NCBI GenBank assembly: GCA_003445035.1
Contig: DLVV01000071.1
Coordinates: 1 to 19,794, forward strand
Length of the DNA stretch: 19,794 nucleotides
Direction: 5' to 3'
Source: Planctomycetaceae bacterium
GTDB taxonomy: Bacteria; Planctomycetota; Planctomycetia; Planctomycetales; Planctomycetaceae
In this document: in pieces, positions 16,092-19,794 of the stretch
How the letters are laid out: every line of letters starts with the position of its first letter
How positions within the stretch are numbered: the stretch's first letter is position 1
Made by a program: the position numbers and the translations under genes
Notes under the pieces: model-generated
Database searches by the model: none
What the model was told of the DNA's origin: nothing
What the model saw: only the letters and a program-made list of their open reading frames with translations

Positions 16092-17566
16092 GAGGAGGCG
16101 TCTCCAGAGAGCGTCGGCGTGGCGAGATGCCAGTCGGTCTCTCGTTCGTGCATCGCTGCGGCACGCAACAGCCGGTCCTCGGTGAACGAGTTGGCGAGCA
16201 GTTGCAGGCCGATCGGCCGACCGTCCTGGCTGAATCCCGCGGGGATTGAGATCCCGGGCAGTCCGGCCAGATTGGCACTGATGGTGTAGGTGTCGGCCAG
16301 GTACATCTGCAGCGGGTCATCGGTCAATTGCCCCAGCCGGACCGCGGGGGTGGGGGCGACCGGCGAAGCGATCACGTCGACGTCGGCGAACGCTTGCGAA
16401 TAATCCTGCTGGATCAGCCGGCGGACCTTCTGGGCCTTGAGATAGTAGGCGTCGTAGTACCCGGCCGAGAGCGCGTACGTTCCGAGCATGATTCGCCGTT
16501 TGACCTCGGTGCCGAATGCCGCCCCGCGGCTGTTGGAGTACATCTCGATCAGGCCATCGTGGTCGTCGGTCCGACGGCCGTAGTGAATGCCGTCGTAACG
16601 GGCCAAGTTGCTGCTGGCCTCCGAGGGAGCCACCAGGTAGTAGCAGGCGACCGCGAACCTGGCGTGAGGCAACGCGATCTCCTCGACAGCCGCCCCCAGG
16701 CTGCGATAGACGTCCAGTGCCCGTTCGACCGTCTCACGGACCTCCGGGTCGAGACCTTCGCCGAAGTGTTCGGGGCAGATTCCGATCCGCAGACCTTCGA
16801 CAGGTTGTTCGAGCTGTTCTCCGTAGGAGGGGACGGGCTGGTCGACCGAGGTCCCGTCGCGTCGATCGTGTCCGGCGAGCACCTCAAGCAGCAACGCGGC
16901 TCCAGTGACATCTCGAGCGAACGGCCCGACCTGGTCGAGCGAACTGGCGTAGGCCACCAGGCCGTAACGGCTGACCCGTCCGTAGGTCGGCTTCAGGCCG
17001 ACCACTCCACAGAAGGAGGCGGGCTGGCGGATCGATCCGCCGGTGTCGCTGCCGACAGCCAGCGGGGCGAAACCGGCGGAGACAGCTGCCGCCGAGCCCC
17101 CGCTGGAACCTCCTGCGACACAGTCGAGTTGCCAGGGAGTGCGAGTGGGACCGAAAGCCGAGTTCTCGGTCGTCGATCCCATCGCGAACTCGTCCATGTT
17201 CGTCTTGCCGATCAGTACGGCGTCGGCGTCACGGAGTTTCTCGACCGTGTGCGCGTCGTAGGGAGGAATCCAGCCTTCGAGCATGCGGCTGCCGCAGGTG
17301 GTGGGTTGATCCCGGGTGACCAGCACGTCCTTGACGGCCACTGGCAGTCCCGCCAGTCGGCCCAGGGGTTCACCGGCTGCCCGTCGGCGATCGATCGACT
17401 CGGCCGCCTGCCGCGCCGAGTCACAGGCGACGTGCAGGAAGGCCCCGACCGCACCGTCGTGAGAGGCGATCTCTGAGAGGCAGGCCTCGGTCAGATCCAG
17501 CGACGTCGTCTCTCCATTCGAGAGCCGCTCGATCAGCACGCTGGCGGGTTCATGGCAGGCGGTCAT
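16088..17566 (-). CDS. gatA: Asp-tRNA(Asn)/Glu-tRNA(Gln) amidotransferase subunit A
   Basis: A 492-residue amidase-signature protein that hydrolyses glutamine to supply ammonia to GatB. The Ser-cisSer-Lys triad is intact and falls at Lys79 (LPVAVKDV), Ser154 (AGGSSGGS) and Ser178 ([16 protein letters not shown]), the same numbers as in the Staphylococcus aureus enzyme when ATG 17566 is used. The open frame reaches 31 codons further upstream to 17659, into the gatC end, but that extension has no similarity and would overlap gatC, so ATG 17566 is chosen. It starts 28 bp after gatC and overlaps gatB by 4 bp. Gene order C-A-B is the common one. Confidence 0.97.
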   Translation of the reverse strand: MTACHEPASVLIERLSNGETTSLDLTEACLSEIASHDGAVGAFLHVACDSARQAAESIDRRRAAGEPLGRLAGLPVAVKDVLVTRDQPTTCGSRMLEGWIPPYDAHTVEKLRDADAVLIGKTNMDEFAMGSTTENSAFGPTRTPWQLDCVAGGSSGGSAAAVSAGFAPLAVGSDTGGSIRQPASFCGVVGLKPTYGRVSRYGLVAYASSLDQVGPFARDVTGAALLLEVLAGHDRRDGTSVDQPVPSYGEQLEQPVEGLRIGICPEHFGEGLDPEVRETVERALDVYRSLGAAVEEIALPHARFAVACYYLVAPSEASSNLARYDGIHYGRRTDDHDGLIEMYSNSRGAAFGTEVKRRIMLGTYALSAGYYDAYYLKAQKVRRLIQQDYSQAFADVDVIASPVAPTPAVRLGQLTDDPLQMYLADTYTISANLAGLPGISIPAGFSQDGRPIGLQLLANSFTEDRLLRAAAMHERETDWHLATPTLSGDASS

Positions 17567-17594
17567 CAATTCACCAGGAAGATCGTCCGGAGAA

Positions 17595-17927
17595 TCATTC
17601 GGCCGAGGTGTCGAGCACCGGAGGGACCAGGAAGAACCGGTCGTCGTGGCGAGGGGCACCCGAAAGTGCCTGGCCGCGGGTCAGTGACTCGCCGGGCTCG
17701 TCCTCGCGGAGCACGTCGGTCCGTTCTGACGCACCCGCCAACGGCTCGACCCCTTCGGTGTTGGCTTCATCGAGGATTCCGACATACCCGAGCACCTGCC
17801 CCAGTTGACCGGTGAATGCCTCGATCTCGGATTCGTCGAGCGTGAGCCTGGCCAGGCGAGCGACCTTGAGAACGTCGTCGCGGGTCAGCTGGCCGTGTGA
17901 CGGTTCCGCGGAATGCGTTTCGGACAT
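17595..17927 (-). CDS. gatC: Asp-tRNA(Asn)/Glu-tRNA(Gln) amidotransferase subunit C
   Basis: A 110-residue GatC, the small belt-like subunit that stabilises GatA-GatB. The N-terminal segment LTRDDVLKVARLARLTLDESEIEAF matches the family helix pair, LGQVLGYVGILDEANTEGVEPLA is the central helix and turn, and LREDEPGESLTRGQALSGAP plus the FFLVPPVL end are typical. It is slightly longer than average because of 12 extra N-terminal residues before LTRDDV. A GGGAG Shine-Dalgarno is 4 nt before the ATG. It lies 46 bp after rpmB. Confidence 0.95.
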   Translation of the reverse strand: MSETHSAEPSHGQLTRDDVLKVARLARLTLDESEIEAFTGQLGQVLGYVGILDEANTEGVEPLAGASERTDVLREDEPGESLTRGQALSGAPRHDDRFFLVPPVLDTSAE

Positions 17928-17973
17928 GACACTCCCGATCCTCGGTGGCCCCGGGGGGCGGTCGAGGTCCGCG

Positions 17974-18243
17974 TCAGCTGGCCGTTGGCTCCGGCTCGGC
18001 GAATGCCTTTTTCACGATCACCTTCTGCACCTGTCCATTGCGGATGCAGGCGGTGCAAACGCGTCTGGTGGCGGTTCCGCCATTCAGCTGGATGCGAATT
18101 TTCTGCAGGTTCGGCTTGAAGCGACGTTTGCTGATCCCGGTCGTCTTGCGGCCGTTGCCGCCCAGGTACTTGGCCTTGCCCCGTCGAGAGACGCGGTTGC
18201 CCACCTGGGGAGCCTTGCCGCAAATGGCACATTTCTGGCCCAT
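17974..18243 (-). CDS. rpmB: Large-subunit ribosomal protein L28 (bL28), zinc-ribbon type
   Basis: An 89-residue bL28 starting MGQKCAICGKAPQVGN, followed by the basic core KRRFKPNLQKIRIQLNGG and the C-terminal RRVCTACIRNGQV. Two CxxC pairs (CAIC at residues 5-8 and CTAC in the second half) mark the Cys-containing form expected to bind zinc. Three start codons follow in a row (TTG 18249, ATG 18246, ATG 18243). The last is preferred because GGAG (18251-18254) is then 8 nt away and homologues begin MGQKC; the difference is two residues. A near-consensus promoter overlaps the upstream ribBA stop, and the leader forms a hairpin directly next to the Shine-Dalgarno, so expression need not depend on ribBA. 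Confidence 0.95.
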   Translation of the reverse strand: MGQKCAICGKAPQVGNRVSRRGKAKYLGGNGRKTTGISKRRFKPNLQKIRIQLNGGTATRRVCTACIRNGQVQKVIVKKAFAEPEPTAS

Positions 18244-18254
18244 CATCAAGCTCC

Positions 18255-18287
18255 AGCGGTCTCGTGTGAATCGAGCAGCTCACCGCT
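18255..18287 (-). promoter_or_regulatory. Structured leader hairpin directly upstream of the rpmB ribosome binding site
   Basis: In the transcript AGCGGT (18282-18287) pairs with ACCGCT (18255-18260), and CTCG (18272-18275) pairs with CGAG (18261-18264) around a 7-nt loop ATTCACA. A 6-nt bulge (GAGCTG) lies on the 5' side. The 3' arm ends exactly at the GGAG Shine-Dalgarno (18251-18254). A second, smaller hairpin (GCGG-TTTC-CCGC) lies just upstream. No T-run follows, so it is not a simple terminator. It could be a site for L28 or other translational control, which is inference. Confidence 0.45.
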
Positions 18288-18308
18288 CACCACAAGCGGG
18301 AAACCGCG

Positions 18309-18336
18309 ATTATAGTGGTCACCCTTCAGGTTGCAA
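18309..18336 (-). promoter_or_regulatory. Promoter candidate for rpmB (and gatCAB)
   Basis: On the minus strand TATAAT (18309-18314) is a perfect -10 hexamer, preceded after 16 nt by TTGCAA (18331-18336, four of six to the -35 consensus). It overlaps the last codons and stop (18319-18321) of ribBA. Transcription would start near 18302, giving a leader of about 58 nt to ATG 18243. This is the best promoter match in the window. Confidence 0.6.
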
Positions 18337-19635
18337 GCTGTGCCGAGTGGGCTCGTCGGCCGATGGGGTGTCGTCGGTGTCTTTTGGTACGATCGCCGAT
18401 TCGGGGATCGTGTGTCCCAGTTTTTCCCGCTTGGTTGCCAGGTAGACCGCACGGTGGGCCTCGGGAGCAGCCACGATGGGCACCTGTTCGACCACCCGCA
18501 GGTCCCAGGCGGGAAACGCGTCGGCCTTGTTGGGGTTGTTGGTCAGCAGGCGGATCTGAGACAGCCCGAGATCCTTGAGGATCTGCAGGCCGATCATGTA
18601 GTCCCGCATGTCGGCCTTGAAGCCCAGCTTGTGGTTGGCCTCGACCGTATCGAATCCCTGGTCCTGCAACTGGTAGGCCTTGAGCTTGGCGACCAGTCCG
18701 ATCCCCCGACCCTCCTGAGGCAGGTAGATCACGGCTCCCACCCCTTCCTGCCCGATCATCTTCATGGCCAGGTGCAACTGGTCACCGCAGTCGCAGCGGA
18801 GCGATTCGAGCACGTCGCCGGTGAAGCAGGAGGAGTGCATGCGGACCAGGGGGGATTCGGCCGAGGCAAGCTGCCCCCAGACGATGGCCATCGGCTGCTG
18901 GTCCTCGTGATCGACCGAGTAGGCGATCACGCGAGTTGATCCGTAACGGGTCACGATCGGCACTTCGACTTCTCGCTGGACCAATCGTTCCCGCATCCGC
19001 CGGTGCCGGATCAGGTCTTCGATTGAGATGATCGGTAGTCCGAACTGGGAAGCGATCTGCCGCAATTCGGTGCCGTCGGCCATGCCGTCACCTTGTTGCG
19101 AAAGAATCTCGATCAGGCAGCCAACCGGGCGGCAGCCAGCCATGCGGACCAGGTCGACGGTGGCCTCGGTGTGTCCGGCCCGCCGCAGCACGCCACCGGG
19201 CTTGGCCAACAGCGTGTCGGTGTGTCCCCAGCGGACAAAGTCCTTCGGCCGGCTGTCGGGCTCGGCAATCGCGCGAATCGTCATTGCGCGGTTGGCGGTG
19301 CTGACACCGGTGCCCGCGCCGATGTGATCGACGGGGGTCAGGAAATTGGTCCGGGTCTGGGGACCGGGGCCGAAGGAGTCGCCCGGTGGTGAGAGTTGCA
19401 GCTGGTCGGCCACCTCTTCGGCCATCGGGACACAGAGCACCCCGCTGCCGTGACGGAGCATGAAGTCGACCTGTTCAGCCGTGATCGATTCGGCCGCGCA
19501 GATGAAATCGCCCTCGTTCTCACGCTCGGCCGCATCCACCACGATCACCATCAGCCCCCGGCTTAGCGCATCGACGGCCTCGTCGATCGTGTTGTACTGC
19601 ATTGGGTCGACAGGCTGGTCAGAAAGGTTGTTCAT
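18319..19635 (-). CDS. ribBA: Bifunctional riboflavin enzyme RibBA (DHBP synthase / GTP cyclohydrolase II)
   Basis: A 438-residue fusion covering the two entry reactions of riboflavin synthesis. The N-terminal DHBP synthase (about 13-212) makes the four-carbon unit from ribulose 5-phosphate; RENEGD at 38-43 provides the acidic metal site and RRAGHTEATVDL holds a catalytic His. The C-terminal GTP cyclohydrolase II (about 218-410) opens GTP; zinc ligands are Cys270, Cys281 and Cys283 (SSCFTGDVLESLRCDCGDQL), followed by LPQEGRGIGL. One usually conserved stretch in the first domain, RPGHVFPLRA, reads RWGHTDTLLA here (135-144), keeping His138. A 25-30-residue polar tail ends the protein. ATG 19635 is used; Met12 is a possible later start, and neither has a strong Shine-Dalgarno. 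I see no FMN riboswitch pattern in the 159 bp upstream. Confidence 0.95.
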   Translation of the reverse strand: MNNLSDQPVDPMQYNTIDEAVDALSRGLMVIVVDAAERENEGDFICAAESITAEQVDFMLRHGSGVLCVPMAEEVADQLQLSPPGDSFGPGPQTRTNFLTPVDHIGAGTGVSTANRAMTIRAIAEPDSRPKDFVRWGHTDTLLAKPGGVLRRAGHTEATVDLVRMAGCRPVGCLIEILSQQGDGMADGTELRQIASQFGLPIISIEDLIRHRRMRERLVQREVEVPIVTRYGSTRVIAYSVDHEDQQPMAIVWGQLASAESPLVRMHSSCFTGDVLESLRCDCGDQLHLAMKMIGQEGVGAVIYLPQEGRGIGLVAKLKAYQLQDQGFDTVEANHKLGFKADMRDYMIGLQILKDLGLSQIRLLTNNPNKADAFPAWDLRVVEQVPIVAAPEAHRAVYLATKREKLGHTIPESAIVPKDTDDTPSADEPTRHSLQPEG

Positions 19636-19658
19636 CTGTGTGGTCTCGAAAAACAGTC

Positions 19659-19727
19659 GTGTCAGCCAGGGGCCGCGAGAATCCGTGCGGTGGTCCTGGC
19701 CGGGGATCGCGTTTTTGTGTCAGCCAG
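19659..19727. repeat. Short direct repeat in the ribBA upstream region
   Basis: GTGTCAGCCAG occurs at 19659-19669 and again at 19717-19727, 58 bp apart, both upstream of ribBA (minus-strand reading CTGGCTGACAC). An 11-nt exact match so close together is unlikely by chance but short; it might be a paired regulator site. Confidence 0.4.
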
Positions 19728-19753
19728 TTCTGATCGAAGTTGTTCGCTTCTTC

Positions 19754-19793
19754 ATATACAGGGTAACGTGAACCGATACAGAGGATAACGTGA
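19754..19793. repeat. Tandem direct repeat (20-22 bp unit) at the right edge
   Basis: ATATACAGGGTAACGTGA (19754-19771) and CGATACAGAGGATAACGTGA (19774-19793) are imperfect copies of one unit: ATACAG, then GG with a 2-nt difference, then TAACGTGA. The shared parts recur with periods of 20 and 22 bp. The window ends within one base of the second copy, so more copies may lie outside. They lie 120-160 bp upstream of ribBA and are more A+T-rich than the surroundings. Confidence 0.5.
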
Positions 19794-19794
19794 G

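Noticed and set aside
14773..16320. 515-codon minus-strand frame overlapping gatB and the gatA end
   Set aside because: Out-of-frame reading of gatB; Arg/Pro-rich composition, while gatB itself is conserved along its full length.
17567..17659. Longer N-terminus of GatA
   Set aside because: Would overlap gatC and has no family similarity; the start at 17566 gives the catalytic residues the standard numbering.
19636..19794. FMN riboswitch upstream of ribBA
   Set aside because: The conserved RFN-element segments are not visible and the region is short; it holds only direct repeats.

Overview
The window (about 19.8 kb, high GC) looks like chromosomal DNA from a member of the Planctomycetota, most likely Planctomycetales. 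This is inferred from gene content: a single-pass membrane protein with 24-residue leucine-rich repeats, a DUF5117-type secreted metalloprotease, a DUF1080 (3-keto-disaccharide hydrolase-like) remnant, a Cys-containing L28, and GatCAB amidotransferase. I see no phage, IS, CRISPR, rRNA or tRNA. Sixteen genes are recognised plus one gene remnant; all but one transporter are on the minus strand, so transcription mostly runs right to left.

Right part (19635 down to 13998): ribBA (riboflavin), rpmB (L28), gatC-gatA-gatB and a small SAM methyltransferase. rpmB has its own promoter candidate overlapping the ribBA stop codon and a hairpin that abuts its Shine-Dalgarno. gatA and gatB overlap by 4 bp. 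Right of ribBA, at the window edge, is a 20-22 bp direct repeat.

Middle (13997 to 11467): a decayed DUF1080 fragment without start or stop faces the only plus-strand gene, an AGCS-family sodium:amino-acid symporter with two tandem EF-hand-like loops. An intrinsic terminator candidate follows the symporter. The divergent 240-bp region on its left holds a good minus-strand promoter for a SufR-like regulator, with an inverted repeat over its -35 element.

Iron-sulfur operon (11466 to 5662): SufR-like regulator, a complete nuoB away from other complex I genes, sufC, sufB, sufD, and a fusion of a Rieske [2Fe-2S] domain to a MIP18/DUF59 (SufT-like) domain. No cysteine desulfurase (sufS) or sufE/sufU is present in the window. 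The layout suggests Fe-S-sensing control over SufBCD assembly, a probable maturation factor and one Fe-S client subunit.

Left part (5546 to 1): an LRR membrane protein, then a tight run of TIM-barrel 'isomerase', alpha/beta-hydrolase-like protein, PIG-L deacetylase and PP2C phosphatase, then the start of a secreted zinc metalloprotease that runs off the left edge. The TIM-barrel protein and the hydrolase-like protein have both lost key catalytic residues (Glu to Gln twice; Ser to Gly and His to Pro), while the deacetylase and phosphatase keep theirs. Two adjacent probable pseudoenzymes paired with an intact deacetylase is the least explained arrangement here and my best candidate for an undescribed system.
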